From assembly GCF_000304355.2 (NCBI RefSeq), contig NC_018227.2:2725775-2789774 (forward strand): a stretch of DNA of 64,000 bases. The letters run 5' to 3'. A program made the position numbers and the translations under genes. Positions 41,446 through 49,369 of this stretch are shown in pieces. Below the pieces are notes generated by a model. That model did not search any database. It had not been told where the DNA came from and saw nothing but the letters and a program-made list of their open reading frames with translations. Position 1 is the first letter of the stretch; each line of letters opens with the position of its first letter. The stretch is from Methanoculleus bourgensis MS2. Lineage in GTDB: Archaea > Halobacteriota > Methanomicrobia > Methanomicrobiales > Methanoculleaceae.

Positions 41446-41826
41446 ATGCTACGAAGAGCCGGCTATATCCAGGGCTGCAGGTGCGCCGCAGTCGGCGAAG
41501 ACGGGAGACCCTGCCGGATCGTCGAGGTCCGCCTCGACGGCCGGCGGTTCGGGGTCAGGGTTGACGAGCTCAGACTGACTCTCGCCGGCCGGTACCCCGC
41601 CCGGGTCAGGCTGCTCGGCCAGGACTGGGGCCAGGCTCTCGGCGCCGTCGTCGGCCGTGCGGAGCGCTCCCGCACCGGAGCGGCCCTCATCATCACGCTC
41701 GGCACGGGAGAGCGGTACACGGTGCCGGCGGCGGCGCTCCGGGCGGTCCTCGCCCGCGTCTCCGCGTTCGCCCCGATCTCGGCGGTTCTTCCAGGAAGCC
41801 GGCAGCAGGTTCTCGTCACCGGGTAG
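41446..41826 (+). CDS. Hypothetical protein
   Basis: The 126-residue soluble protein from ATG 41446 reads MLRRAGYIQGCRCAAVGEDG, then VRLDGRRFGVRVDELRLTLA and a C-terminal VPAAALRAVLARVSAFAPIS. It is rich in beta strands and Arg/Ala, with a CRC pair. I recognise no family. An upstream open stretch back to 41341 overlaps the permease stop and looks like shadow. Its last 11 bp overlap the convergent IMPACT-family gene. It follows the ABC pair by 74 bp and might be co-transcribed. Confidence 0.6.
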   Translation: MLRRAGYIQGCRCAAVGEDGRPCRIVEVRLDGRRFGVRVDELRLTLAGRYPARVRLLGQDWGQALGAVVGRAERSRTGAALIITLGTGERYTVPAAALRAVLARVSAFAPISAVLPGSRQQVLVTG

Positions 41827-42184
41827 CCCCTGCTTCGCGGACCGCGCCCTCGCCTGCGTCACGGAACGCGCGGGCGACGTTCCCGGGGCCGAGGAGGATC
41901 CCGCCGAAGATCCGGGAGACGACGAGCATGTGGCTATCGAGGCCGTGCTTCCGGAGTACCTGGATGAGCACCCTCCCCGGCCTGCCGACCTCGCCGTCGT
42001 TCCGGAACTCTTCATCTGAGCCGCAACGGAGGGCGGCACAGTGGTGGGTGGCCTTCCGGTAGGTCTTCCGGTGTCCGGCGAGGACCTGCGCAAAGTCTTC
42101 TGGCCCGTCGACCCTGTAGAGGTGCGCGTAGAACCGGGACCGCCTGACCTCGAGCTTCGCGGCCCCGAGGGATTCGGCGGTCAT
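41816..42184 (-). CDS. IMPACT/YigZ family protein (UPF0029 domain)
   Basis: The 122-residue protein reads MTAESLGAAKLEVRRSRFYA, then KTYRKATHHCAALRCGSDEE with EFRNDGEVGRPGRVLIQVLR and SRIFGGILLGPGNVARAFRD. These are the conserved UPF0029 motifs (A.H...A......E...DDGEP.GTAG.P.L; GG..LG.GGL.RAY). Only the N-terminal domain is present, as usual in archaeal short forms. In eukaryotes IMPACT modulates translation control through GCN1; the prokaryotic role is unclear. It is the last gene of an overlapping three-gene operon with a phosphatase and a ROK protein. Confidence 0.85.
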   Translation of the reverse strand: MTAESLGAAKLEVRRSRFYAHLYRVDGPEDFAQVLAGHRKTYRKATHHCAALRCGSDEEFRNDGEVGRPGRVLIQVLRKHGLDSHMLVVSRIFGGILLGPGNVARAFRDAGEGAVREAGATR

Positions 42185-42690
42185 GCCGGCACCCGCTTCC
42201 GTGCGTAATCGTCCCAGTGAGCCTCCAGGAATCCCCGCATCCCCCGGCTGGGCCTGTAGGGCGGGTATATTCGGCGGTAAGCCGCCTCGGCACCGGCAAG
42301 GCTCCCGGGCGGCAGGGCGTCGGTGTATGCCGCGAGGTAGAGGAGCCCGATCGCGGCTGACCGGGAGATGCCAAAACCGCAGTGGACCAGCACCGGCCTG
42401 CCCTTCCCGAGGCACCGGTGGATGAACGTCAGGGCCGCATCGATCGCCTCCTTCGGGACGTCGGCGGGGTCCTTTGAATCGATCAGGTTGAGCATCAGCC
42501 GGTTCCCCCGCCGGGCGACATAGCGTTCCGGGTGGTCCTCCGGGACCGTGCCGACGGGCGAGTAGGTGACTGCCAGGCAGTGGTAGGGGCTCTGGCAGGC
42601 ATGCACCACGCACCAGGTCTCGTGGGCCTCTACCGCGAGTTCGTAGTCCTCCTGTGTTCCGATATAGAGGTTCGGGTAGATCTCGATCAT
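42181..42690 (-). CDS. Dual-specificity-type protein phosphatase
   Basis: The 169-residue protein has the cysteine-phosphatase P-loop HCGFGISRSA (HCxxGxxRS) near residue 107, preceded by AIDAALTFIHRCLGKGRPVL and by an Asp in the LIDSKDPADV segment that can act as the general acid. This is the DSP/atypical phosphatase fold. Target is unknown: phosphoprotein or a phosphorylated small molecule. The gene overlaps the ROK gene by 4 bp and the IMPACT gene by 4 bp (both ATGA), so the three are made together. The link to a sugar kinase raises the possibility of a phosphosugar substrate (inference). Confidence 0.88.
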   Translation of the reverse strand: MIEIYPNLYIGTQEDYELAVEAHETWCVVHACQSPYHCLAVTYSPVGTVPEDHPERYVARRGNRLMLNLIDSKDPADVPKEAIDAALTFIHRCLGKGRPVLVHCGFGISRSAAIGLLYLAAYTDALPPGSLAGAEAAYRRIYPPYRPSRGMRGFLEAHWDDYARKRVPA

Positions 42691-43625
42691 GGTCCTGCTC
42701 CTGTCCTCTTCAGCGCGTAGGCAGCCGCACCCAGGAGCGGCGCCCTTCCTGCGAGGTCTGAGACGACGATCCGGGGGAGGGTGAGGAAGCGGTCGATATA
42801 GGGCTCTGCGTGCCCGATCACGATCTCCCCGTAGTAGCGGGCGAGCGGTCCGTCGAGCACGATCACCTCTGGATTGTAGGCGACGATGATGGTCGATATC
42901 CCGCGGGCGTTCACCTGCCCGAGCGCATCCATGAACGCGAGGGCGACCGGGTCCCCGGCCCGGGCCGCCTCAAATATCGCGCGGGTGGAGGTTGCGTCGA
43001 AGGCTACCCGGCGGACATCGACCTCCTCCCGCCACGCCGCAAAGAACCGGGGGACGTACTTTGCCGAGGCGTAGCCTTCCCAATGGCCCCGGTAGCCGCA
43101 CCCGCAGGTGAGGTTGTAGCGGGTATCGACGAGGATATGCCCGATCTCGCCGGCGTTCCCGCTCATCCCGAGCAGGAGGTGGCCGTTTGCCACCACACCG
43201 CCGCCGATGCCGGTGGAGAGGGTGACGTAGACCGCGTCCTCTGAGCCGCGGGCTGCGCCAGCCCAGCACTCGCCGAGAATGCCGGCCCTGGCGTCGTTGA
43301 TCAGGGCGACCGGGAGCCCGAACTGCTCGCTGAGCGGACCGGTGATCTCCACGACCGGAAACGCGATGTTCGGGGAGTTCGTGACCCATCCGCGGCCGAG
43401 GTCGAGCGGCCCTGCCGATGCGACGCCGATGGCCGTGACCTCTCTTCCCTCCGTGGTCTCGAGGAGCGCCTCGATCCTTGCTATGATCGCGGCGGTGATC
43501 ACCTGCCCGGAAGGCCCGGTGGTCGGGGTTCTGGTGGCGGTATGGACCAGGATGGTTGCATCTGAATCGACCAGGGCGGCGCGGAGGTTGGTCCCGCCGA
43601 GGTCAACGGCAATCGCGGCAGTCAT
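42687..43625 (-). CDS. ROK-family sugar kinase or regulator-like protein
   Basis: The 312-residue protein starts MTAAIAVDLGGTNLRAALVD, the ROK phosphate-1 motif, and contains SPNIAFPVVEITGPLSEQFG, LINDARAGILGECWAG with the catalytic Asp in NDAR, and LSTGIGGGVVANGHLLLGMS. The zinc motif GHILVDTRYNLTCGCGYRGH departs from the usual CxCGxxGC by having His where the third Cys should be. No DNA-binding domain is attached, so kinase activity on glucose or another hexose is more likely. First gene of the operon with the phosphatase and the IMPACT-family gene. An extra start at 43655 is less likely. Confidence 0.9.
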   Translation of the reverse strand: MTAAIAVDLGGTNLRAALVDSDATILVHTATRTPTTGPSGQVITAAIIARIEALLETTEGREVTAIGVASAGPLDLGRGWVTNSPNIAFPVVEITGPLSEQFGLPVALINDARAGILGECWAGAARGSEDAVYVTLSTGIGGGVVANGHLLLGMSGNAGEIGHILVDTRYNLTCGCGYRGHWEGYASAKYVPRFFAAWREEVDVRRVAFDATSTRAIFEAARAGDPVALAFMDALGQVNARGISTIIVAYNPEVIVLDGPLARYYGEIVIGHAEPYIDRFLTLPRIVVSDLAGRAPLLGAAAYALKRTGAGP

Positions 43626-43718
43626 CTCTTCTCGAATTACGCGGACCACCGGCATAAACCTACGCCTCCGGCAGGGTTCTGGGAGCGGAGCAAGGTTTAT
43701 GCGCTTCCCGCACTCACA

Positions 43719-43734
43719 TTTAGGTATACCTAAA
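43719..43734. promoter_or_regulatory. DtxR/IdeR-type metal-repressor operator
   Basis: A perfect 16-bp palindrome, TTTAGGTATACCTAAA, ending one base before the first feoA ATG. It follows an archaeal TATA-like GGTTTATGC near 43696, so the transcript start should fall inside or at its edge. The AGGT...ACCT core matches the recognition sequence of DtxR-family iron and manganese repressors, and the operon itself ends with a dtxR gene, which makes autoregulation by iron the natural reading. Confidence 0.88.
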
Positions 43735-43735
43735 A

Positions 43736-43978
43736 ATGATAATCATGGAGGAGACGCTGCTTGACCTGGAACCGGGCGTACGGGGGACTGTCGCCCGGTT
43801 TGCCGGAACCCCCGGCTTTGTGCGGAAACTTCGGACCATTGGTATCAGGGAGGGCAAGACCCTTGTCGTCGTCGCCAAGCACCCCCTCGGTGGCCCGGTG
43901 GTGGTCGAGGTCGACGGCCGGGAAGTGACGCTCGGTCGGGGGATGGCCCGAAGGGTCATCGTGGATGTGGCCACATGA
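43736..43978 (+). CDS. feoA: Ferrous iron transport protein A (FeoA)
   Basis: The 80-residue protein has the FeoA SH3-like fold: LLDLEPGVRGTVARFAGTPG, FVRKLRTIGIREGKTLVVVA, PLGGPVVVEVDGREVTLGRG and MARRVIVDV. FeoA is a small cytosolic partner thought to regulate the FeoB iron channel. Two ATGs (43736 and 43745) are possible; both lie just beyond the iron operator, so the message would be nearly leaderless. The stop overlaps the feoB ATG by 4 bp. Complete feoA-feoB-dtxR order supports function in ferrous iron uptake. Confidence 0.93.
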   Translation: MIIMEETLLDLEPGVRGTVARFAGTPGFVRKLRTIGIREGKTLVVVAKHPLGGPVVVEVDGREVTLGRGMARRVIVDVAT

Positions 43979-45690
43979 AGACCGTCGTCCTGATGGGCAA
44001 CCCGAACGTCGGAAAGAGCGGGATCTTCTCCCGTCTGACCGGCACCCAGGTCATCACCTCAAACTACCCCGGGACCACCGTCGACGTCTCCCGCGGGGCG
44101 ATGCGCCTTCCGGATACGCCGGCCGAGGTGATCGACGCACCCGGCACCTACTCCCTCACCCCCACAAACCCGGCAGAAGAGGTCGCCGCCGGGATCCTCG
44201 CGCAGGCGGATGTCGTCATCAACGTCGTCGACGCGACGAACCTTGAGAGGAACCTCTACCTGACCCTCGAGATCCTGGAGCGCGGGATCCCGGCTGCCGT
44301 CGCGCTCAACCTCTGGGACGAGGCAGGCCACCAGGGAATCACGATCGACGTCGCCAGCCTCGAGCGCCTCCTCGGCGTGCCGGTCGTCCCGACCGTGGGT
44401 CTCTCCGGGCAGGGGATACGGGAACTCGTGGACCGGCTCGGCGAAGCCCGCCCCTCGGCGACGGTCCGGCCCATGAGCGAGGAGGAACGATGGGCGGCGG
44501 TCGGCCGGATCACGGGCGCGGTGCAGACGATCGCTCACCGCCACCACACCCTCCGCGACCGGATCGCGGAGGCGAGTATCAGGCCGGTGAGCGGCCTATT
44601 CATTGCTTTTGCGGTCATCGCCGTCGCGTTCATGGCGGTCAGGGTGATCGGGGAGGGGCTCATATCGTTCATCTTTGAACCGCTCTTCGACCTCTACACC
44701 CCGGTTGCCATGAGGATCAGCGATCTTCTTGGGCCGGGGATCCTGCACGAGATCCTGATCGGGCACCTCTTCGACGGCGAGATCGACTACGTCCAATCGA
44801 TGGGCCTCCTCACGACAGGGCTCTTCGTCCCGTTTGCGATGATCCTCCCCTACATCGTGGCCTTCTACCTCGTCCTCTCGATCCTCGAGGATACCGGCTA
44901 CCTCCCAAGGCTTGCGACGCTGGCCGACACCTTCTTCCACCGGCTCGGGATGCACGGATACGGGATCGTCCCGGTCTTCCTCGGGTTTGGGTGCAACGTG
45001 CCGGGGGCGCTTGCCACCAGGGTGCTCGAGACGAAGAAGCAGCGGTTCATCGCCGCCACCCTCATGTCGCTTGCGGTCCCGTGCATGGCCCAGATCGCGA
45101 TGGTCTTTGGGGTGCTCGGGCCGTTTGGGATGCGCTACATTGCGCTGGTCTTTGCAACCCTCGCGCTCGTCTATGTCACCGCGGGGCTGATCCTGAACCG
45201 GGTGGTGCCCGGGGAGTGCCCCGAGATATTCCTCGAGATCCCGCCCTACCGGATGCCTGACCTCCGGGCCACCGCCACGAAGACCTGGATGCGGGTGCGG
45301 GGGTTCATCGGCGAGGCGATACCCTACCTCTTCCTCGGTATCCTGCTCGTGAACCTGCTCTACGCGGTCGGGTTCCTTGACTGGCTGGCGGCTGTCTTCG
45401 CTCCGCTGATGGAGGTCTGGCTCGGGCTCCCGGCCGAGGCCACCGCCGCCCTCCTGGTCGGGTTCCTCAGGAAAGACCTGGCGGTGGGGATGCTGGTGCC
45501 GCTTGGGATGACACCGGAGCAGCTCGTCATCGCGGTGACGATGCTCTCGGTCTACTTCCCCTGCGTGGCGACGTTCGTGGTCCTCCTCAAGGAGCTCGGG
45601 GTGCGGGGGATGACCGCAGCCGCGGGCGTCATGGTGACGACGGCGCTCCTGGTCGGGGGTGCGCTCAGGGTGGTCCTGATCGGGTTTTAG
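43975..45690 (+). CDS. feoB: Ferrous iron transport protein B (FeoB)
   Basis: The 571-residue protein has an N-terminal G domain with G1 LMGNPNVGKSGIFSRL, G2/G3 YPGTTVDVS and IDAPGTYSL, and a G4-position NLWD, a variant of NKxD. A helical GDI-like part follows (about 170-200), then a membrane domain with gate motifs IVPVFLGFGCNVPGALAT and LEEL-type LLVGFLRKDLAVGMLV. It moves Fe2+ across the membrane, gated by GTP binding. It is on the short side for FeoB but covers all parts. It overlaps feoA by 4 bp and is followed by dtxR after 12 bp. Confidence 0.95.
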   Translation: MKTVVLMGNPNVGKSGIFSRLTGTQVITSNYPGTTVDVSRGAMRLPDTPAEVIDAPGTYSLTPTNPAEEVAAGILAQADVVINVVDATNLERNLYLTLEILERGIPAAVALNLWDEAGHQGITIDVASLERLLGVPVVPTVGLSGQGIRELVDRLGEARPSATVRPMSEEERWAAVGRITGAVQTIAHRHHTLRDRIAEASIRPVSGLFIAFAVIAVAFMAVRVIGEGLISFIFEPLFDLYTPVAMRISDLLGPGILHEILIGHLFDGEIDYVQSMGLLTTGLFVPFAMILPYIVAFYLVLSILEDTGYLPRLATLADTFFHRLGMHGYGIVPVFLGFGCNVPGALATRVLETKKQRFIAATLMSLAVPCMAQIAMVFGVLGPFGMRYIALVFATLALVYVTAGLILNRVVPGECPEIFLEIPPYRMPDLRATATKTWMRVRGFIGEAIPYLFLGILLVNLLYAVGFLDWLAAVFAPLMEVWLGLPAEATAALLVGFLRKDLAVGMLVPLGMTPEQLVIAVTMLSVYFPCVATFVVLLKELGVRGMTAAAGVMVTTALLVGGALRVVLIGF

Positions 45691-45702
45691 GAGAGAAGAG
45701 AG

Positions 45703-46128
45703 ATGCGCAGGAAGACAAAAGAAGAGTACATCGAGATCATATGCCTGCTTGAGAGGGAGCAGGGACGTGCCCAGACCGGTATGATTGCGGAGGCGATCGA
45801 CGTAAAACCGCCTTCGGTCACTGAGATGCTCAGGAAACTGGAGGAGAAGGGGCTCATTATCTATGAGCCGTACGCGGGCGCGACGCTGACCCCGGCCGGC
45901 CTGGAGATGGCCAGAGACCTCCGGCAGCGGCACAGGACGTTTGCGGACCTGCTCGGACTCCTCGGCGTCGATGCCGGGACCGCCGAGGCCGACGCCTGCC
46001 AGTTTGAGCATCACGTGAGTCCGGAGACGCTGGAGCACCTCGGGCTCTTCCTTGAGTTCCTCAGGGAGAGCCCAGAAGGCCGGCAAAGTCTTGAGGACTT
46101 CAGGGAGTTCCGGAGGCGGCGGGGGTGA
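45703..46128 (+). CDS. DtxR/MntR-family metal-dependent repressor
   Basis: The 141-residue protein has an N-terminal winged helix, TKEEYIEIICLLEREQGRAQ with IAEAIDVKPPSVTEMLRKLE and KGLIIYEPYAGATLTPAG, followed by the DtxR dimerisation/metal domain with RHRTFADLLGLLGVDAGTAE, DACQFEHHVSPETLEHL. Glu and His of FEHHVS and the Cys in DACQFE are the expected metal ligands. There is no C-terminal SH3/FeoA domain, so it is the short MntR-like form. It sits 12 bp after feoB; with the palindrome at 43719 it most likely represses its own operon when iron is ample. Confidence 0.92.
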   Translation: MRRKTKEEYIEIICLLEREQGRAQTGMIAEAIDVKPPSVTEMLRKLEEKGLIIYEPYAGATLTPAGLEMARDLRQRHRTFADLLGLLGVDAGTAEADACQFEHHVSPETLEHLGLFLEFLRESPEGRQSLEDFREFRRRRG

Positions 46129-46380
46129 GGGCGGTCCCGGGCCGGGCCACCCGCACAGGAATCTACCCCGAATCCTCACCCCGACCGGCTCGCGGCGCCC
46201 CTCCCCCGATCTTCGTGGAGGCCGCCCCGGGGTGGTGGGCGTACCATCAAGCGGCTGTGAGGCATAGCCTCGTGCTGCGCGTATGAAAGCGGCCCCTCCC
46301 CGGGCGGTACTCGTGCGGGCAGGGTATCACGGATTTATGGATAGAGATACACTCTGTACAGCCGGAGGAGACCACAATCT
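46129..46380. other. Intergenic region ahead of the methyltransferase gene
   Basis: About 250 bp without a convincing gene. It is GC-rich and Pro-coding-like in one frame, but with no start or family match. A TATA-like GGATTTATGGATAG near 46330 and a GGAGGAG ribosome-binding site at 46362 belong to the downstream gene. No terminator stem beyond short GC inverted repeats is evident. Confidence 0.4.
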
Positions 46381-47118
46381 ATGGACATCGCCGAACTCAT
46401 CAGCATATCACAGGGGACACTTGCGATCATGAACCCGACCACGCCGGAGAAGGTGATCGCCGCCGGCCGGGCGGCCGGACTCCGTGAGGGGAACCGCGTT
46501 GTGGAGACCGGGTGCGGGAACGGCACGATCCTCGCGCTCTGGGGGCGCGAGTACAGGATATCCGGCGTCGGCATCGAGGCCCGGGAGGATGCCTGCAGGC
46601 GGGCCGAGCAGACGTTCAGGGAGGCGGGGCTCGACGACCGGATCACGGTCCGGTGCATGGACGCCCGGGAGTACGTCCCCGATGAGCCGTTCGACTGCGC
46701 TGCCTCGATCGGCGCGTCCCACATCCAGGGTGGTTTCGCGGCGACGCTCGACGCCCTGATGGGGCTCGTCACCGATGAGGGATCCATCATCATCGGCGAC
46801 CGCTGCTGGCGGTCAGACCGCACCCCGCCCGAGTTCGCCCGCGAATGGCCCGACGTCCTGACCGGGTACGAGATCCTCAGCACCGTGCGGGAGGCCGGGT
46901 TTGATGTCGCCGCCGTCATCCCGTCGGACGGGAACGACTGGGATCGCTACGAGTCCGGGATCTGGCAGGCTCTCCTCTCCTGGCTTGGCAATAACCCCTG
47001 CCACCCCGACCGCGACTTCATCATCGACTACCTCCACCGCCTCCAGGACGAGTACTTCGGCTACGGCCGCGATTACATGGACTGGGCGATGTACGTCCTG
47101 GTGCCCGGGTTCTGGTGA
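46381..47118 (+). CDS. Class I SAM-dependent methyltransferase
   Basis: The 245-residue protein has a Rossmann methyltransferase fold: the N-terminal helix MNPTTPEKVIAAGRAAGLRE, motif I VVETGCGNGTILALWG, motif II VGIEAREDACRRAEQTF, and later FDCAASIGASHIQGGFAAT. It resembles small-molecule or ubiquinone/cyclopropane-type methyltransferases of archaea, with a C-terminal region of aromatic residues (DEYFGYGRDYMDWAMYVLVP) that could line a substrate pocket. Substrate unknown. A GGAGGAG ribosome-binding site precedes the ATG. The DUF72 gene follows after 45 bp. Confidence 0.85.
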   Translation: MDIAELISISQGTLAIMNPTTPEKVIAAGRAAGLREGNRVVETGCGNGTILALWGREYRISGVGIEAREDACRRAEQTFREAGLDDRITVRCMDAREYVPDEPFDCAASIGASHIQGGFAATLDALMGLVTDEGSIIIGDRCWRSDRTPPEFAREWPDVLTGYEILSTVREAGFDVAAVIPSDGNDWDRYESGIWQALLSWLGNNPCHPDRDFIIDYLHRLQDEYFGYGRDYMDWAMYVLVPGFW

Positions 47119-47163
47119 CCGGCCGGAAGAACCCTTATATCTCCCGCCCTCCGGGACTCCCAC

Positions 47164-47868
47164 ATGGAGGTCCATGTCGGCACGAGCGGCTGGGCGTATG
47201 CGTGGAACCGGGGAGGCAGCCTCGCGTGGTTCGCGGAACACTCCGGTCTCGACGCCATCGAACTGAACGCAAGTTTTTACGGGTTCCCGTCAGAGAGAAC
47301 CGTCCGTTCGTGGGTTGATGCGGGGTCAGAGCTGCGGTGGAGCGTCAAGGTGAACCGGTCGGTCACCCACCGGCACCGGTTCAACGAGAAGGCGGTGGGC
47401 GTCTGGGAGCGGTTTCGCGAGAGGTTTCTCCCTCTCGACGACCTCATTGATTTCTACCTCTTCCAGGCCCCGCCTGCGTTCGGGGACGTCGACCGCATCC
47501 TCGCATTCGCAGGGGCAACAGGGCTTGGAGAGCGGTGTACGGTGGAGATCCGCAACCCCGTCGTGCTCGGTGACGATGAAGCGTGCCGCAGGCTCCAGGA
47601 GGCAGTCGTCCTGGTCTCGGTCGATTCCCCGGACTTCCGGGAACGAGTCTTCCTGGGCGACGCCGTCTACCTCAGGATGCATGGGCGGGAGGACTGGTAC
47701 CGGCACGACTACACCGACGCCGAACTCGCGGGCGTCAGGGATAAGATTGCCGCCATCGGCCCGGAGCGGGCGTATATCTTCTTCAACAACAACCATGCCA
47801 TGCTCGATAACGCCAGGATGATGCTGCGCCTCTTCGGGCGGGACCGCCCCGGCCTCGCGGTGCGGTGA
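47164..47868 (+). CDS. DUF72 domain-containing protein
   Basis: The 234-residue protein starts MEVHVGTSGWAYAWNRGGSL and has the TIM-barrel-like DUF72 (YecE) motifs: LDAIELNASFYGFPSERTVR with FSVKVNRSVTHR-like WSVKVNRSVTHRHRFNEKAV, FLFQAPPAFGD-like YLFQAPPAFGDVDRILAF, VYLRMHGREDWYRHDYTDAE and ERAYIFFNNNHAMLDNARMM. YecE proteins are widespread and uncharacterised, though linked to DNA repair nucleases by genome context in some bacteria. TATA-like CCTTATATCTCC precedes the ATG by 26 bp. Confidence 0.93.
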   Translation: MEVHVGTSGWAYAWNRGGSLAWFAEHSGLDAIELNASFYGFPSERTVRSWVDAGSELRWSVKVNRSVTHRHRFNEKAVGVWERFRERFLPLDDLIDFYLFQAPPAFGDVDRILAFAGATGLGERCTVEIRNPVVLGDDEACRRLQEAVVLVSVDSPDFRERVFLGDAVYLRMHGREDWYRHDYTDAELAGVRDKIAAIGPERAYIFFNNNHAMLDNARMMLRLFGRDRPGLAVR

Positions 47869-48475
47869 ACGCTCACCCGTTGAAGCGGGAACCTTCTGCT
47901 CGATTTCCTCGTAAACGGCTGTTACCACTCGATACCGCTGAATTCAAGTTTGTTTCACCGTTCACTGTTGTGGCGCAACAACGTCCACCGGAATGCCCGA
48001 CCCTTCAATTATTTTTCCGGCAAAATGCGCCGAAAATCAAGATCAATGACCAATACGAAATAGAATTGTATAAATACAGTATGCATCATCTAATTACTTG
48101 GGGAACTACTACCCCGGTGACATGAGAGAACTGTAGACGCGAGCGGGGCACATTCCACACGGGAAGTGCCCGGACTCGCTCGTCGCGTGCGACGTTCAGC
48201 ACGTTTGGGCGGTCGGGTGGGAATCCACCCCCTGCACCCCCAAGGGACCCTCACGCTCTCTTCTCCACCCCGGCAGGCGTCGTCTGACCTTGTTATCCAC
48301 GAGCCGGAGCGGGATACACGGGTCACGAGCGATCGCCCGCAGCTCAATCGTACTCCGGCTTTTAAGCGACCAGGTGCCCGTCAACGGCCGGAACGTCTCT
48401 CAGGACGCCGCTTTTACAGAAGAGAGTCTCTGCAAGCGCCCTGTGCCCCGGGAGACGGGGGAGTGAATTCCCGTA
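47869..48475. other. Gene-poor region with an AT-rich island
   Basis: No supportable gene. The segment about 47940-48110 is clearly AT-richer than its surroundings and holds TATA-like AATTGTATAAATAC near 48063, so it may be acquired DNA. On the minus strand, CACCGGGGTAGTAGTTCCCC (near 48110) looks faintly like the right end of an IS605-type element, with a possible short protein tail before it, but I could not find a TnpB family motif, so this stays a suggestion. The remainder to 48475 is GC-rich without recognisable content. Confidence 0.4.
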
Positions 48476-48707
48476 ATGAAGCATTTCACCTAAATTTTCC
48501 ACGAAGACCGCCCCGGTTTGGCGACCGGGCGGCTCCCCCGCTCTGTCCCATCGTGCCCCGGGTCCGGCTTGTGCGGGACGAGCCCGGGGAGTAGGTCGCG
48601 TTCACGCGTGCAGCCTCTCGCTCTGCCCCATGAACGCTCCCGCGCGGCTTTCCGCGAGAGGCCGGTGATCCGCACCAGAACCCGCACAATAAGATAAAAT
48701 GGTCCAG
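48476..48707. mobile_element. MITE-like element copy C (232 bp)
   Basis: Left end ATGAAGCATTTCACCTAAAT and right end ATAAGATAAAATGGTCCAG, flanked by TA (48474-48475 and 48708-48709). Interior: TTTGGCGACCGGGCGGC, CGCTCTGTCCCATCGTGCC, GCCCGGGGAGTAGGTCGCG, CCCGCGCGGCTTTCCGCG and GATCCGCACCAGAACCCGC, matching copy B directly and copy A in reverse. Its right TA is shared with copy G, so two elements stand end to end. Confidence 0.82.
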
Positions 48708-48709
48708 TA

Positions 48710-48843
48710 GTGGATTATTCGTGTATTTTGTCCGTTTGAGGACGCGAAGCGAGGGGGTAGGGGTAGCAATCGATAGCCTTCGCGGCTTCGCGAACTTCCG
48801 CGTGAGGCGACGGTGCATCTGAAATGTTGGCTGCAATGGTCCC
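48710..48843. mobile_element. MITE-like element copy G (134 bp)
   Basis: Left end GTGGATTATTCGTGTATTTT resembles copy F (ATGGATTGTTTCATCTTATT). The right end, TGGCTGCAATGGTCCC before TA, fits the family's GGGACCATT when read on the other strand. Interior GGACGCGAAGCGAGG and CTTCGCGGCTTCGCG match copy F. It shares its left TA with copy C; its right TA (48844-48845) is part of the stop codon of the Tsr3 gene on the minus strand, the element giving the last G. Confidence 0.68.
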
Positions 48844-49334
48844 TACATATAGAGCGCCTGGATAGCGACGACCTCGCTGCTGTCCTTTGCCTGCGCGTAG
48901 TCTTCCAGGGGCTCGGCGTTCACCTCCAGGAACCGAAGCCCCCACCGAAACGGGGTAAGGATCGTCCGGGCCTGTTCCTTCTCCCCGAGGATGTAGAGCG
49001 TCGCGGCCATCGCCTCCACCGACGTCAGCCGGAACGGCCGGCCGAAGTTCACCGGGTTTGCGGCCACGAGGAATGGAAGCGCCCGGCGGTTGCGCCAGGA
49101 GGAGACGGCCCCGGTGTCGAGCACCTCCCAGGAGCAATCGAGCGCCGTTATCGAGGGGAGGTGCCGGTCGGCGGGGGAGACCGCCTGCTCTGCGGTCGGG
49201 TCGAGGAGGAGGGTCGAGCGAGGAATCCTTGCGATGGAGGTGACGATGGTGGCAAGGCCGCGCTGTGCCAGTTTCTTCACCGTGCACTTCCGGGGGTCGC
49301 AGGTGTTGTCCCGATAGGCGTAGAGCGGTATCAT
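48843..49334 (-). CDS. tsr3: 16S rRNA aminocarboxypropyltransferase Tsr3 (DUF367)
   Basis: The 163-residue protein starts MIPLYAYRDNTCDPRKCTVK and shows the DUF367 blocks: DPTAEQAVSPADRHLPSITA, LDCSWEVL, RALPFLVAANPVNFGRPFRL, TSVEAMAATLYILGEKEQAR and FRWGLRFLEVNAEPLEDYAQ. Tsr3 transfers the aminocarboxypropyl group from SAM to a modified uridine of small-subunit rRNA during ribosome maturation. ATG 49334 is only 35 bp from the divergent CD3072-type gene. Its TAG stop is completed by element G, so the native C-terminus could once have been slightly different. Confidence 0.93.
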   Translation of the reverse strand: MIPLYAYRDNTCDPRKCTVKKLAQRGLATIVTSIARIPRSTLLLDPTAEQAVSPADRHLPSITALDCSWEVLDTGAVSSWRNRRALPFLVAANPVNFGRPFRLTSVEAMAATLYILGEKEQARTILTPFRWGLRFLEVNAEPLEDYAQAKDSSEVVAIQALYM

Positions 49335-49369
49335 CTGTCTTGTTATGGTACGCCGTCCAGGTACTATCA

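Noticed and set aside
44596..46179. Minus-strand frame of 527 codons opposite feoB-dtxR
   Set aside because: It is rich in Arg, His, Pro and Asp without domains and covers two confidently identified genes on the other strand.
48090..48384. Minus-strand frames that might be a TnpB tail
   Set aside because: Only a weak likeness at the proposed right end; no zinc ribbon, RuvC motif or MKQE-type tail, so it was not called as a gene.
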